Notes under the pieces: generated by a model
The model's input: only the letters and a program-made list of their open reading frames with translations
Told to the model about the DNA's origin: nothing
Database searches by the model: none
Program-made: the position numbers and the translations under genes
Origin: Cylicocyclus nassatus
Lineage: Eukaryota > Nematoda > Chromadorea > Rhabditida > Strongylidae
Assembly: GCA_958299035.1 (NCBI GenBank)
Contig: CATQJL010000316.1
Span: forward strand, 3,808,674-3,872,673
Direction of reading: 5' to 3'
Length of the DNA: 64,000 nucleotides
In this document: in pieces, positions 47,929 to 60,544 of the stretch
How the letters are laid out: each line of letters opens with the position of its first letter
Numbering within the stretch: the stretch's first letter is position 1

Positions 47929-48848
47929 TTAGGTTGATTCATAATTAATGCACGTTTTTCTCACCTCTTCTTTCAAGAGCTGGTACTTGATGTGTAACCA
48001 ATTTCCTCAAAAACTTTTTATGCTATCTGAAAGAGCGCTTTTTCTAGTTTCTTACATGGCCTTTCGCTTTCGTACATCCCCCTTCATTCCAAAGTTCTGA
48101 GCCTTCAAATAAAAGACACTAAATAACAAAATTTTTGCTTTTCACTCTTTTTACCCTAAACCCATGAGGAATAGGCGGATTAATTATAAAAAATATGCAT
48201 ATGGACTAGAAGACTTTGTGCTGCAAGATGCTATTTGAACAAAATTCTCCATGTATTCTAAGCCGAGAAATTCAATTGCAAACTTTAATGATCGTGGCGG
48301 CCCTTTTCGTGCCATAAAAAACCTTGTATCAAAAGGCGATTGCAGGTCTTTTGCACTATTCAGCAAGGGTAGACCTAGTTCATTTGATGGTAGAAAAGCG
48401 CTAGGGTTTTCTCACTTTCCAGTGGAGAAAAATGAAATAATTTCAAAAATGACCAGTTTTTGAACCCGCCGAGATGCCAGAAAAAAAGTGAATACTTTCG
48501 ACTTTTTCGCGATATTTTCTTTCAAATTTTTTCCATAAAATCCAAGCTTGGCACTACTGCTCAAGAGACCTTTGGCTACACGATGAGCAAAATCTGCTTT
48601 ATCCTACTTCGTTTGTACATAAGTTATGCTTTCTCAAAGTAGAGCCTTCTGAAAAAGGTTGTTGGCAGACATCAGGCTAGAAAATCTTTTTTGTGATAGA
48701 TACAATCACGCAAAAGTACCTGTTTTATAGCCACTGACTTGATGGTTGCAGCAGTTTTTATTGCGTCCAGAAATGTCTTTTCAAAAAAGAATCAGCTTCG
48801 TTGAAAGTTGAAGTATAGAAAACGTGCATTAATTATGAATCAACCTAA
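47929..48848. mobile_element. Mariner-like nonautonomous element, 920 bp
   Basis: Ends TTAGGTTGATTCATAATTAA and its exact inverse, with TA at 47927-47928 and 48849-48850. No intact transposase frame; the interior has only short frames. Flanked by two direct copies of another repeat. Confidence 0.9.
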
Positions 48849-49992
48849 TATTTAGCGACCCCAAAGGTCGCTATACGTGGGACGGGGCAGAAACAGTATT
48901 TGCTTATTGGGACTGCATCTAATTATAAACGGCATTAAAATTTCTTTATAGAAAACTTGATAAGAGGTAAAACAAAAGGCAAACCCAGAATTATAATATC
49001 TGATCATTCCTTCCAAATACCACAGCCGGAATTCAATTTTAAAACAGTTTGCGTCCCTTGCTTAGTCACAATCAACATAATCACACCTTCCGTGCTGCGT
49101 CTTCACTCCGTAAAGCAAATTTTCTATGGCATAAATCCCTTCGAAATAAGGGTTTCCACCGAATTTCATGAGAACTGTGGGAAACAAAACTTTCCACTGC
49201 AGAAAGTGTTCGGCCACAGACAGGGCATGTTATGCTCAACCGGCGAGACCACAGCTTTCATGCTGGGTCTTCGTTCTGGAGTAAACGCATTTTCTGTGGC
49301 GTAAAATCTTTCTAAATCGAGGTTTTCACTGAATTTCATGAAAATTGTTGAGAAAACAAAACTTTTTGACCAAAAAGCTCGCAAGATTTTCGCTTGGAAA
49401 ATGTTGAGCTCTCAAATACTTCGACCATTTCTAGCAATATTAGTTGAAGCGTACATGTTTTAGCTCCTGGAGCGGAAGAAACAGTGTATGCTGTAGCGTA
49501 TAAGTGAGAACTGAGGATCGTAATTGTGAATTGAGAATATTATAGCAGAAAGTGGCAAATACGTCGTTGTCCGAATATTACGATGCCGACGTGCTCACTC
49601 TCGAAATAGAGATGAGTCAAGCTACAGTAATTTCGAAACACTTGGCATTGCCGTCGGCGATCAATCCGTGGTTTCATAATCGTTCTCTCGTGTGGCGCTC
49701 CTTTGCGCCTTAGCACTTTTCATCATTGCGCTCAAATTCTTACGGCATGAATCTCTGCGAAAAAGTGTGATGTTTTGCGCGCTCAGCTGTTAGAAAATTT
49801 CCCTCCGTAATGCTGAAATGGGGCGTCGGAGTCGGAATCGAAGGAGAGTCCAGTTTATTCAAAAAAACGTCACCGTGCTTTTCGCGTATTTTTATAGTAG
49901 TAGCAAAAAGAGTAGCAAGAGTAGCGAAAATGAGTTCAAACCATTACTAGCGAAAGTGCACACTAACTCTTCAGGCGTGGCTACCCCATTTA
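48849..49992. other. No gene seen; hairpin-headed repeat at its left end
   Basis: 48850-48950 begins with the hairpin AGCGACC-CCAAA-GGTCGCT and matches 47791-47910. The segments around 49130-49220 and 49260-49360 are diverged direct copies of each other (TCTGGAGTAAACGCATTTTCTG-like, GAATTTCATGA). No exon recognised. Confidence 0.5.
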
Positions 49993-50199
49993 CAGGGCCT
50001 TACAACCTGAGTGTCCCACCCGCCCCGCTAGGACGCCACGCTTAGGTCCGCGCAGCGTTCGTGGCGCTGGCTGCGCGTCGACTGAAGCTTGGCGAAATCC
50101 GGGCGATACGCAGCAAACGCCACGCGCGGCCTGAGCGAGGCGGCCGCGTTGGAGGAGCCGCGCAAGCGAAACTTGCGACTCTCAGGTTGAAAAGCCCTG
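49993..50199. mobile_element. GC-rich TA-flanked MITE, 207 bp
   Basis: Ends CAGGGCCTTACAACCTGAG and CTCAGGTTGAAAAGCCCTG; TA at 49991-49992 and 50200-50201. The interior is a local GC peak (GGACGCCACGC, GGCCGCGTTGG), quite unlike its AT-rich surroundings. Confidence 0.82.
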
Positions 50200-50399
50200 T
50201 AGTTAGACTTTCATGGGCTGGCTAGACTCTATAAGGCTGCGTCAACAACGCTTTGCGTACGTTGTGGGTGTTCCATTCACAGTGTAGTACAGTATCGCTG
50301 TTTTGTTACGACAATCTCTAGCAGAAACATCAAGTTTTCCCTTTCCTAAAACTCAAAAAATTATGGAGTTTTTAAGACAAAACACACATGAAGCTACTA

Positions 50400-50830
50400 A
50401 ATTCACATTGAATCATCAATCGCTCTTCAGTACTACATAAAACATTACGGTAATAACTCGCAGTGCTACTGTGAGATAGGCCGTTCGTAAAGAAAAGCCT
50501 GAAAGGAAAATCTGAGAAACAAGGTTTAACAAGGTTTCACCCCGCTTATCTCACTACACAGCAGTTTACGAGTTTTCGAGGCTTTCCAATTTTGTGTAAT
50601 CAAGTTTTTGAGGAACACCGAAATGGCGATTGGCACGCCATACCTGGACTACGGTGTGATGCGAGTTTCATATATGAAAACAGCTACTGCGAGTTTTTAC
50701 CGCAACTAAAGTGATGAAGAACGATTGGTTTGCTCCATATTGTAAATCTAAGTTGAGGCCTCTACAAACGATACATAGAGATAGGCAAAAAGAAATCCTG
50801 AAAAGAGAGTGAACAATGATCAAACCTTTT
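50400..50830. mobile_element. Remnant of the GTGTCCC mariner-like family
   Basis: Contains CAATCGCTCTTCAGTA, CATTACGGTA and TTGTAAATCTAAGTTGAGGC as in 55473-56171, and the right side AATGATCAAACCTTTTG, but the terminal motifs are worn. It abuts a reversed copy of the dispersed repeat at 50836-51135. Confidence 0.55.
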
Positions 50831-50835
50831 GAAAC

Positions 50836-51135
50836 GTCCTGGATAAAGCTGAATGTGTGTCTACCAGTATTATGTAGAAAATTCCATTTTTGAACCGATC
50901 CGGCCCAAACTTTGCATCACATACTTCGGGCTGAGCGGGTGTCGTAAGCTACTTTCCTCGCTCAATATCGATTTCATCGTTTTTTGCAGCTTGAAAGCGG
51001 GTTGGCACGGGGTGGTAAGTGAGTGTGCTGATTATAATTCAAGTATAGGTTTTGAAAATCCATTACTTTCATCGAATTTTGGTTTTTTGCGAAATTTGAG
51101 CTACGAGGCCGGGAGTTGGCCTGGGCAGTGGCTTT
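50836..51135 (-). repeat. Reversed copy of the CGGCTCCGCC dispersed repeat
   Basis: Reads ATAAAGCTGAATG…CGATCCGGCCCAAACTTTGC…GTTGGCACGGGG, the inverse orientation of 45745-46045, and lacks its final portion. Confidence 0.65.
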
Positions 51136-51137
51136 GA

Positions 51138-51565
51138 AGGCAGTGGCTCTGAAAAATTGCTAAAAATTCTTCATCCTTGGCCTTCTAGATCCGCTAAGTC
51201 CAGGCTGTGCTTGAAATCCTTCGAAATTGTCAAAAAGTGTTTTCTGTAGCGTTTTCTAGCCTTGGAGTTTGCTGAAGGGGCTGGCTGAGCGATTTTCGCA
51301 AAAAACAGAGAGGCTGCAGGAGACTGTATAGGTAGAGTCACTATAACAATTCGGCGGCAACTGGCTGCTTGGCTCAGGCAGCTAATTGTGCCTCAGTTGG
51401 CGTGAATCGCTCAGCCAGCCCTTACAACAAACTCCAAGGCTAGAAAACGCCACAGAAAACACATTTTGACAACTTCGAGAGATTTCAAGCGCGTGGACTC
51501 AGCGCACCCGGAATGCCAAGGAGGGATGAAAAAGTCCCAGTCGCAATTTTCCCGAGCCACTGCCT
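51138..51565. mobile_element. AGGCA-ended palindromic element, 428 bp
   Basis: Ends AGGCAGTGGCTC / GAGCCACTGCCT. The arms mirror each other over about 160 bp (TTCTAGCCTTGGAGTTTG, GGCTGGCTGAGCGA). The right flank is TTAA (51566-51569); the left flank is TTGA, one change from TTAA. The right TTAA is followed at once by CACATTCACGAC, the start of a truncated copy of the CACATTGACG family. Confidence 0.75.
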
Positions 51566-52689
51566 TTAACACATTCACGACAAAGTTTTTCGATTGCTAC
51601 GATTTCAAACAGGGGCCTTTTTTGCTCTGCCAAACTGACGACCCACCCGTGGATCGTGTTGTCCAAGACGGTGGTCTTTTTGGAAAGGTCCAGTATAGAA
51701 TCCAGAACCTCAAAGGGTTATCGAATGTGCTGATTACAAAAATGGCACTCACTTTACTTGTTAAGGCCTTAGCATGGCCTCGTACACACCTTTTGTGAGG
51801 GAAACTAGCAAACCGTACATTCATTTATTTTTTCATATTCTCACCTAGAAACACTTGTAAACGCTTGGAAATTGTACACCGACTACGTGAAGAGAGTCGC
51901 CCTCTAATGGAATTCAGGTTGAAAATGGTAGAGTCGCTATTAAATCTCAGGGGAACAACCTCTGCTTCTAGATACACCCTAGAAGAGATACATGGCCTCA
52001 AATCTGCCAAAAGGTGTTGGTTGCTACAAAGAGCTTAGCAAGAAGGGATCATGGTTTGCTAATAAAAATGCTCGAAGAGTCAATAGAGGTGCAGTCGCTG
52101 TTTGAAGCAGCATAGGTAACAGCAATTATAAGTCTCCACTCTGAATTCTGTAATTAATTACGCTCCATGTAATGCCATTTTGTGCTCATATGTGTAATTG
52201 AGGTTCATTAACTCATTGTACGCAACCAGAGCTCAAGATTCCTTATAAGCGAATCACTTGTTATGATTTTGCTTTAACTAGATGTTATGTTTGTATTGTC
52301 TGAAGTACTTCAGAAAAACAGACAAAAGTCATCTATAAAGTGTTATTTGCAATTGGTATGCATGAAAAACACCGCAAGCAAACCAAGGCAAAGCTGCATA
52401 AGCAATTCAAGCGTAACAAAGTAATTCTTGATTATTTCAGGTCTATGCTATCATCTTGCTCAAATTGCCACAGCTCAATTGTTCCTTTGTGCAACAAAAT
52501 GACGAAATGGACTGACAAATACAAAATAAGCATCATAAAAGCATTGTCTGTTTGTTACAGCATTGTTTACAAGAATGTGCCCCCAAATTAGAATAAATTG
52601 CCCTCAAATTAAATTGAAATGCCATCATTCTACATGTTCCTGAGTGAGCTTATGCCCTCGCGCGCTGCCTACGGTATACCTACCGTAAT

Positions 52690-53586
52690 TCTAAGTCATA
52701 CACTTCATATTTTTAATAGGGCTCCAGAGGACTATTCGACATAGCAAAGCAAGCTCTACAAGAGGGCACGTGGAATTTCGCGCCAGCCTGGATCCACCAA
52801 AAGTATTAGGCTATAACCTGATTTGTACATTGGCTCAAAAAATTGGGAAAAATTTATGTCTTTGTTCAGAGAAATCCTACTAATCTTCTACTTGCTCACA
52901 CTAATTACAGTCCTATCTGACAGTCATATGTATCGTTGCTGTATTTTATTTTCTCAGCTAAAAATCGAGGAAACTAATTTCTTGTACTATGCAAAAACGA
53001 AGCAGTGCTGTTTTCACACTACTATTTGTACACTATAAACCTTCAGAACCTTCAACCGCGGATTTTCAGCTTTCCACAAGCCCTCGTTTTCGAGAATTAT
53101 TAATTTTAACATGAAACGCTCAAGTTGGGAGAGCTAAATTCGGTAGTTTTCAAAAACTAAAGCTTGTGTGAAATGAAAATTTGCGGTTGTACTTCTAAAG
53201 GCTTATAGTATACAAATACTGTGAAACAGCATAGCTTCATTTTATAGCACAAAAATTTTGATTTTCTCAATGTCTAGCTGAGAAAAAAATACAGCAACGA
53301 TACATATGAGAGTCTGATATGGACTGGAATTCGTGTGAGCAATAGAAGATCCATAGCGTTTTTCTGAACAAAGATATGAATTTCCCACAATTTTCCGAGC
53401 CTTTAGCACAACTTGAAATTTGGCTTCAAACTCGCGGTGTATCCAAGCTGGCGCGAAATTCCACGTGCATCCTGTAGAGCTTACTTTGCTCTGTCGAACG
53501 GTACCCTGAAGCCCTACTCAAGATGTAATTGTATGACTTATTGCTCTAAGAATATAAATGTAACAAGATATGTTACAACCTAATAT
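52690..53586. mobile_element. Palindromic mariner-like element, diverged relative of 58576-59523
   Basis: Both halves share GGGCTCCAGAGGACTATTC-like, GCAAGCTCTACAAGA and CTCGTTTTCGAGAA-type blocks with 58576-59523. The right end GTTACAACCTAATATT fits the TTAGGTTG family; the left terminus appears truncated. No coding sequence. Confidence 0.65.
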
Positions 53587-54456
53587 TTTGTCCTCTGCAT
53601 AGACAGCAAAAAAACTATTTCCTCCATTGAGCTAAATGGTGAAATTAGAAATCAAAGTGGTTTTTTCGAGATCAGTCATATCATACAGAACAGTGAGAGC
53701 TCCTTTATCCATAGTGATTGTCATGACAAACGACTTCATTTGAGAGTGTCCACGCGCACATACATAAGCTAAGAGTGTGTGTGTGTGAAATAATATGCTA
53801 TAAAGTTGAACAGTAAAAACTTTTGACGAATGTATGGCGAGACGTGGATAAGTTTGAACTGGATTTTACCATTTCTTGCTATTGATGTGAATTCAATGTC
53901 TTATGTTTGCTTTGTTCTAGGAACTCCTTTTCAGAATTTTTCGCAAGTATGTTATATGTTATAGTTAGTTATGTGGTTAGTTATATAGTTCGTTAGTCCG
54001 TGTTAGAGAGTATTCATAACAAGACAGTAATCGAAACAAGAACTACGCGAATGATCGCAGATAAGTTGCGAAAATACTCTGAACGGAACACCCATAATGT
54101 TAAACGCAAAGTATTGTTGACGTAGCCTTGTAGTGTCTACCTATCCCATCATATTTGCGATAGGGGGTGTAATGGATCTTACCCCCTTCACTTTCAGGCT
54201 GAACTACGGATGACCCCCTTCACCTGTGGCTGAGACTGGTATTGTAATTTGAGAATATAAGATGAAAGTCATTAATAAAAGGTTCTAGAGGCTGAATACC
54301 TCATAAACAAATACACTCATAGATCTACAAAAGAAACAGTATTTATGTTTATTCATATAATTTAATTATCAAAAAAATAATTACAGAAGCACAAACTCTT
54401 TCCGAGCGTTAATAAATACGTCAAACTAAAAAATAAATAATCTCAATTTAGTAAGG

Positions 54457-54740
54457 GGACAAGTGGCGTAGTGGTATGAGGCGCCGCTATGACCAGATCG
54501 GATAGTTCGATCCCCGCCCCTGGGCCAACCAAGCCCTCTACCCTCCGGGGCCGGTAAATTGGTACCAGAGTAACTGGGAGGATAAAAGCACTGACTTGGT
54601 AAACGGCTGGCTCCCGCAAGTCACTGTAATAGGCTCGCACGCATACAATTGCCACTTCGACTATGAAGTTAATGTGTGCGTTCGGCGCATACACCCTCAG
54701 AGGGTACTGAAGACGCCGAATCCTAAATCCTTTATCCTTT
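54457..54740 (+). repeat. tRNA-derived SINE
   Basis: A head of about 65 bp has the internal pol III promoter: A box TGGCGTAGTGG (54464-54474) and B box AGTTCGATCCC (54504-54514), correctly spaced for a tRNA-like unit. It is followed by a body unrelated to tRNA (about 54525-54710) and a short tail of ATCCTTT repeats (54719-54743). A head-body-simple tail structure is the definition of a tRNA SINE. The 122-codon minus frame across it is fortuitous. Confidence 0.85.
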
Positions 54741-54744
54741 ATCC

Positions 54745-55472
54745 ATTTTAGTGATATATCCAATACATCTTGGTTAAGCTTCAATTCTTTCGGGTATATT
54801 GCAACCTTCATTTACGATTGTAAGCTCCCCAAATTGTAAGGATATCCTGCAAGCCACCTCTCTAAGCATCCTCGTCATTATCGTTAAAGTGTAGAAAACC
54901 TAAATAAAGATAGTGAAAAAATAAGAAAATGGCTCTCTAATAAACTCACTCTCTTTTTCTTTTCAACTAGTTTTCTAAAAATTCACCTTTTCCTAAAGGG
55001 CGTCAGCAAAGTGCTTGCCAGTGCTGTTTTGCGTAATTCTTCAAAAAAAAACGCATATTTATTCAATTACTATTATTATCATAATCAATATCAGCTAGAA
55101 AATTGAGTAAGACTATAACTTTCATAAAAACAAAAAGAACTGGGGGCGCGATTTAATATTTGTTATTAATAGAGGGCCACTGTAGGCATCGCTCAATAGA
55201 GCGGCTTCCCCGGTTTCCAGTTGCAAGTAAAAGGCGCAGAAAACCTTTTGATGTGAGGGCATAAACGGCCGCCAAACTTTGTAGAAATCCATATTTATCT
55301 AAAAGCTACCTACCGTAGCCCTAAAGTAAGAAGCTATCTTGCAAATCAGGCCATTTACTCGTGACAGATCTCGCCGAAATAGACGATTTTTAAATTCAGG
55401 AGAAATTCATGAGAACGTGTATTAGTAAACTCATAATATGAGAAATAGTACAGGTGAGGATATAGCCTTATG
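54745..55472. other. Intergenic, no feature recognised
   Basis: AT-rich sequence. Near 55185-55215, GCTCAATAGAGCGGCTTCCC faintly recalls the AGAGCGAGTTCCAGC word of the GT element. Nothing else supportable. Confidence 0.4.
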
Positions 55473-56171
55473 CAGAGTGTCCCAAAAAGATGTGCACACT
55501 GTTTGATCGTTAATAACTCTTTTGCTTTCATGTCTTTTAGCGAGCTTGAGGCATCATTCTGTAGAGCGAGCTTCAACTTAGATTTACAGCATGGAGCGAA
55601 TTACCAATCACCAATCGCTCTTCATTAGTGTAGTATTACGGTATGAACTTTCAGCATACAACATCACAGTGGTATAGGCCTTTTAATGCAATAATTTCAA
55701 AAAAAAACCTGAAAACTTGTGTACCAAGGTTTCTAAGCGTGCCGATTTCACTGCATTACTTTTCATCAGTTTTTCGAGCTTTTTTGGTGGCGTATTCACA
55801 TTTCTGACGAACAGTGGGAAATCAGTTTTTACCCTAAATCTGTAATAACTTAAGAAAAAAGCACTGTACAGAAGCGCAAATTTCATATTTGGAAAGAGCG
55901 ACTTCGACCAGTCCACTTCAAGAGTTTCTGGCTTGTTTGGCTTCTTCTCCGAGGCGTTTTACCGCAAAATACCGCTTTCAATGGCTTGAAATCCTCCTCG
56001 AAGTTCATACAGTAATCTTACAGTAATGAAGAGCGATCGATGAATCTCTCCACACTGTAAATCTGAGATGAACCTCGCTCTACAGAATGGTCCTTCAAGT
56101 TCGGCAAAAGACATGAAAGCAAGAGAGATATTAGCAGTGAAACAGTGTGCACATTTTTTTGGGACACCCTG
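55473..56171. mobile_element. Mariner-like nonautonomous element (best copy of GTGTCCC family)
   Basis: Ends CAGAGTGTCCCAAAAAGATG and CATTTTTTTGGGACACCCTG, inverted with few mismatches and continuing through GTGCACACTGTTT. TA on the right (56172-56173), TG on the left where TA is expected. Subterminal parts continue the inverse match (CAACTTAGATTTACAGCAT / ACTGTAAATCTGAGATGAA). The interior carries no transposase frame. Confidence 0.85.
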
Positions 56172-57756
56172 TATGTAATATTGGTTGCGTTGTTCTGAAT
56201 TATTGACTTACTGGACAACAACTTTTTGCTTTAGTCTTCTTTCAATGTTTTCCAGGGGTTCTTTTATCGCTTATTATGAATGAACGTCCTTTCTGCCTGA
56301 CTTTTCTTTTCCGCGAGGTGTCGTCCTAAATGATTTCTTCGTACCACTAAAACGAGATTGTCAAGAAGGTGTACATTTGAGAGAAGACTGCACATACTTC
56401 CTCGATATCAGGAGGCCAAGGGACGCTGCGAGCTGCCACTAGAGCGAAGCATGCGAGAAAAAGAACGAATGTCGAACGAGATCATCAGCCTGAAATAGAT
56501 CTGTAATGTCAGTGCAGAAAAAGGACTCACTTTCTTGAGTATTAAGTATGAAAAGCGGAACGAGTGGAACAACGGTATATCGAGTTGAAATTATCGAGTA
56601 GAAAAATTCTTAAGAAATTCTCCATCAATACGATTCTTTTCACTTTCTCAGTCGTCAAGTAGCAAAGTTACACAAAGAATAAGAGCGAGGGGAAGGCCAG
56701 CTCGTAGCAACAGGAATGTTTGAACTCAACAAACAACTCACAAAATTAGAAATGATAAGAAAGACAGGTTTTTATTTTTAAAATAACTTTAAAAGTTTAA
56801 AAATATTATCAATTAGACGATTTTCTAGGTGTTGAGTTTATGTAATTCTTGCAAGCTTTTATTACTAAAATCACATAAAGATGATGCGAGATAGCATCAG
56901 TATGCTGCGATAGGAGATGGAGTGGATAGAAACAATTTCAACAATGTTAACTTCTTTTATAGCGTTTTCGATCACACTTACGTCATGTCTACATGATAAG
57001 TTCAATAGAAATCATGTGCGCAGCTATTTTCAAAAGTGCAACAAATAGTTTTTTCACGGGTACACTAAGAGGAGAATGTCATGTAGGGCAATCGAAAAAT
57101 CGTGACGATGGCGTGACCGCGTGCGACACGCTTGTACTTACCGCAACCGCATTTTTTTGTTTCATCTCTATTTGAAGGTATTCCTGTTTGCGTATGACAC
57201 TATTTAGACACTGAAAGAGACTGAGCCATAGATGCGATAGGTGGAGAAATTCCTCTGAACCCCTTCACTTCAGGGTCGGAATCTGACGACCCCTTACACC
57301 TGAGGTTGAGACTAGAACCAAGGCATAACGGCAGAATCAAACAACTGTTGTAATGACACTTTTTGTTTGGAAAGGAATTGCCAGCTGCTCTTCTTCTCAA
57401 ATATCAAGGTGCAAGAGATTATCGAACCAGCAGCGTTTTGTTGAAAAAACGCATGTTCGAGACCTTCTGCGCACTCAAAGTGGCGTTGCTAACGAAACAT
57501 AATTGAAAATTAAAAGGATGTCTGATTGCTTGAATCAACATTGTAGTCTGTCTCAACAAAGAGTTAAGCAAGAGTAGAAAATTTGGACTAGCTAGTGATG
57601 TATGCATGTTTGCTGACAATAATCGTACCATATCTCCTTTCATCAGAGAAAATAATAACAAATAAAAGAGCAGTTAGATTACTCGTTTCTCAACTTTCGA
57701 ATCATATATAAAACTTCGAAAAAAACCTTGGCTTGAAAAGATAATTACTCAGAATT
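56172..57756. other. Intergenic, no gene seen
   Basis: AT-rich with short frames only. The stretch near 57235-57320 (CCCCTTCACTTCAGGGTC, CCTTACACCTGAGGTTGAGA) is a repeat also found near 54170-54240 and, inverted in part, near 61490-61545. Confidence 0.45.
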
Positions 57757-59890
57757 GGCTAATATCGTAGCTAAATAAAACTGCTCGTATCTCGCTTTAC
57801 AGAAAAGCTAGGAAAAAAGAGACGGTCTACATCGATTCCTCGTGTTCTTAGCTATCGCATGGTATATGAAGTGTTAGTGCATAAAGCTTTCCCAGTCCAA
57901 ATAAGTCTTGCTCCCGCGACCCATAGAAAGCCGGAGCGGGGTGGAGCAAGCCAGTATTGATTCCATCTCATTTTTTCAAAGCCACAAGTTTTTTCACCCA
58001 GCACTTTATACCATTAGAAAGCCCACAAAACAGGGATTCGATGTAGACCGTCTCTTTTTCTCTAGCTCTACTCTACCTAGAGATACATGCCATTTTAGCT
58101 AAAAACATGTGTGTTTTTGTCAGGACATTCGTGCGTGAAGAATGAATAAAGATGCCTGATTGTCTAATAGAACACAGAGCAAGACCTTGCCAGTAAACGT
58201 AAAACGTCTCTTTTTTTCTATCTTTGTCCTTTCCTTCGAAAATGAAGCGCAAAATAACTACACAAAATCAGCTGGTGAGTAGGCGTATAAAATTGCCCGT
58301 ATCTCGCTTCACTAAGAAGCTTTGAAAAATGGGACGGTCTACGTCGATTTTCCATGTACTCAGCTTTCGGATGGTATAAAGCACGTTAGGGCTTTTCTGC
58401 TTCCCGGCTCTAAAAAGCACTTTCTCCGGTGACCGATAAAAGCCAATAAATTGGGGGAGCTGGGTGGAGCAAACTAGTAGTAAATATCTCCACCCCCTTT
58501 TTTCGAAACTGGCAAGTTTTTTCGCTCAGCAGTCCATATACCATTCGAAAACTCAGAAAAAGGGGATTCGAAGTATTAGGTTGTCCGGAAATTAATGTCC
58601 GTTTTGAATTTCAACCGCAATAAGTCATACATTTTTCATTCCTGATTAGGCTCCAAGATAGCATTCGATAGAGCAAAGCAATCTCTACAAGATGGCAATC
58701 TTGCCTTAGCGACGGCTCTGACCCATCTCGAGTCTTGAGCCAAAAACTAAAAAGGTTCAAATGCCTGAAAAATCGAAAAAAATCATAACTCACTTCAAAA
58801 GAATCCTACAAAAATTCTAACTTGCTCACGTAAACACTATCCACATAAGACATATATGTACGCCATTGCCGTATTTTTTCCTCTGTTAGAAATCAAGAAA
58901 ACGAAAATTTCCATGCTTTTGCTAAAGTGATGCTGTGTCGTCCCCACATAAGTAGATGTATACTACAAACCTGTAGAAGTGCAAACGTAAATTTTCAACT
59001 CTCTATAAGCTTTAGTTCTCGAGAAATTTGAATTTTAGCTTGGACCACCTGACTAATGAAAGCTATTTCAATATTTCTCGAGAACTAAAGCTTGTGGAGA
59101 GCTCAGAATTTACGTCTGTACTTCTACAGATTTGTAGTACACATCTACTTATGTGGGGACGACACAGCCTCACTTTGGCAAAGGCATGGAAATTTTCGTT
59201 TTCTTGATTTCTAACAGAGTAAAAATGCGGCAATGGCGTACATATATGTCTTATGTGGATAGTGTTTACGTGAGCAAGTTAGAATCTTTGAAAGATTCTT
59301 ATGAACTGAGTTATGATTTTTCTCGATTTTTCGGGCAGTTGAATCTTTTTAGTTTTTGGCTTGAAACTCGATGTGAATCAAAGCTGTTGCTAAATCAAGA
59401 TCGCCGTCTTGTAGAGCTTGCTTTGCTCTGTCGAATGGTATCTTGAAGCCTATTCAGAAATGCAAAATGTACGAATTATGGCGGTTGAAAACGAAAACGG
59501 ACATTAATTTCCGGACAACCTGATACATCGACTTCTTTTTTGCCTCCCTCTACCGAGAGATACACTGCATTTCATTTGAAATCATGTCCATTTTCAACAG
59601 CTGATTTCTGCCAAACGAAGACCTAATCATTGCTGTTTATCTATCTATTTTACAGAGCATGTCTTCATCAACAGACGTGGACCGTCGACTTTCTGGTGGC
59701 ATTCGTTTGGAGAGCAGAAAGTGAAGACACAAAATCAGCTGATATGGGAGCACATAAAATCCCTCATGTCTCGCGAGACAGAAGACCTAGAAAAAAGTCG
59801 ACAATCTACCTCGATTCTACATGACCTCAGCTTTCGAATGGTATGTAACTTGTTGGGGCATTTTGCTTCCAGAGCTCACTTACACCCTTC
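57757..59890 (+). repeat. Three tandem copies of a repeat of about 0.5 kb
   Basis: Copies begin near 57768, 58270 and 59740. Each has CTCGTATCTCGCTT-like, GACGGTCTACRTCGATT, GGATGGTATA and GTGGAGCAA blocks, and the first two also share CCTAGAGATACA-like ends. Subtracting the 948-bp mariner-like insertion in copy 2 gives a period of roughly 500-525 bp. Copy 3 is cut by the element starting at 59897. No coding function recognised. Confidence 0.8.
58576..59523. mobile_element. Palindromic mariner-like element, 948 bp
   Basis: Ends TTAGGTTGTCCGGAAATTAA and its inverse; TA at 58574-58575 and 59524-59525. The two arms are inverted copies around about 59050 (CTCGAGAAA…TTTCTCGAG). The insertion point is confirmed by tandem copy 1, where the same flanks are continuous across a single TA (near 58043-58044). 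Confidence 0.92.
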
Positions 59891-60544
59891 AACTTACTAG
59901 GGTAAGTCAAAAGTAATGAGAACTTCGTATCTCCTCTTAAACCTATTCTCAAAGTAGAATGTAAACAAATGCTTTAGATGGTAGATACGGCTTTTCTTCC
60001 TCTTTCTAGCAGTCATAATTTCCAATCAAATCCCTTCGTAGTTGATGAGATTTTTACGAAAATTTTGCCTTAAGCACTTGCCGTTCGAATTCTATGGTTT
60101 TTTCAGACATGGCAGAAAATTTTAGATTATGGTAATTTAGAACGGTAAGCGCTTAATTACTTTGCAAAATCAAGGTACGATTATAAACTATTTTCGAAGC
60201 TCTCCCAATTTCGAAAGATTTTGTAAAGTTTGATGCATTTTTGTTTTGAACGATTTTTTGAAATTAGAGAAAATAATTTTAAAAGGGAATCTTTTTTTGA
60301 AAAAATTATTTTAATAAGTCTCAAAATGCTAGCTTTGAAAGACCTAACGATAAGAGGTGGTCTGCATTAAGAGGACCTGCTCTCTCTTCAGATAATCGAA
60401 TTTTGTTTGGAACTCTTAAGCTAAAATTTCTGAGGATTAGCTAAATTTACCCAAAGCAAAAATGACAGATTCAAAATTTGGGAAATTATTTGGGAAATTT
60501 TTTCGACAAAGTCATCGGAAATTTCGACTTTCTATAAATCTCGG

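Noticed and set aside
54443..54811. 122-codon minus-strand frame
   Set aside because: Overlaps the tRNA-derived SINE and starts outside it; no family resemblance.
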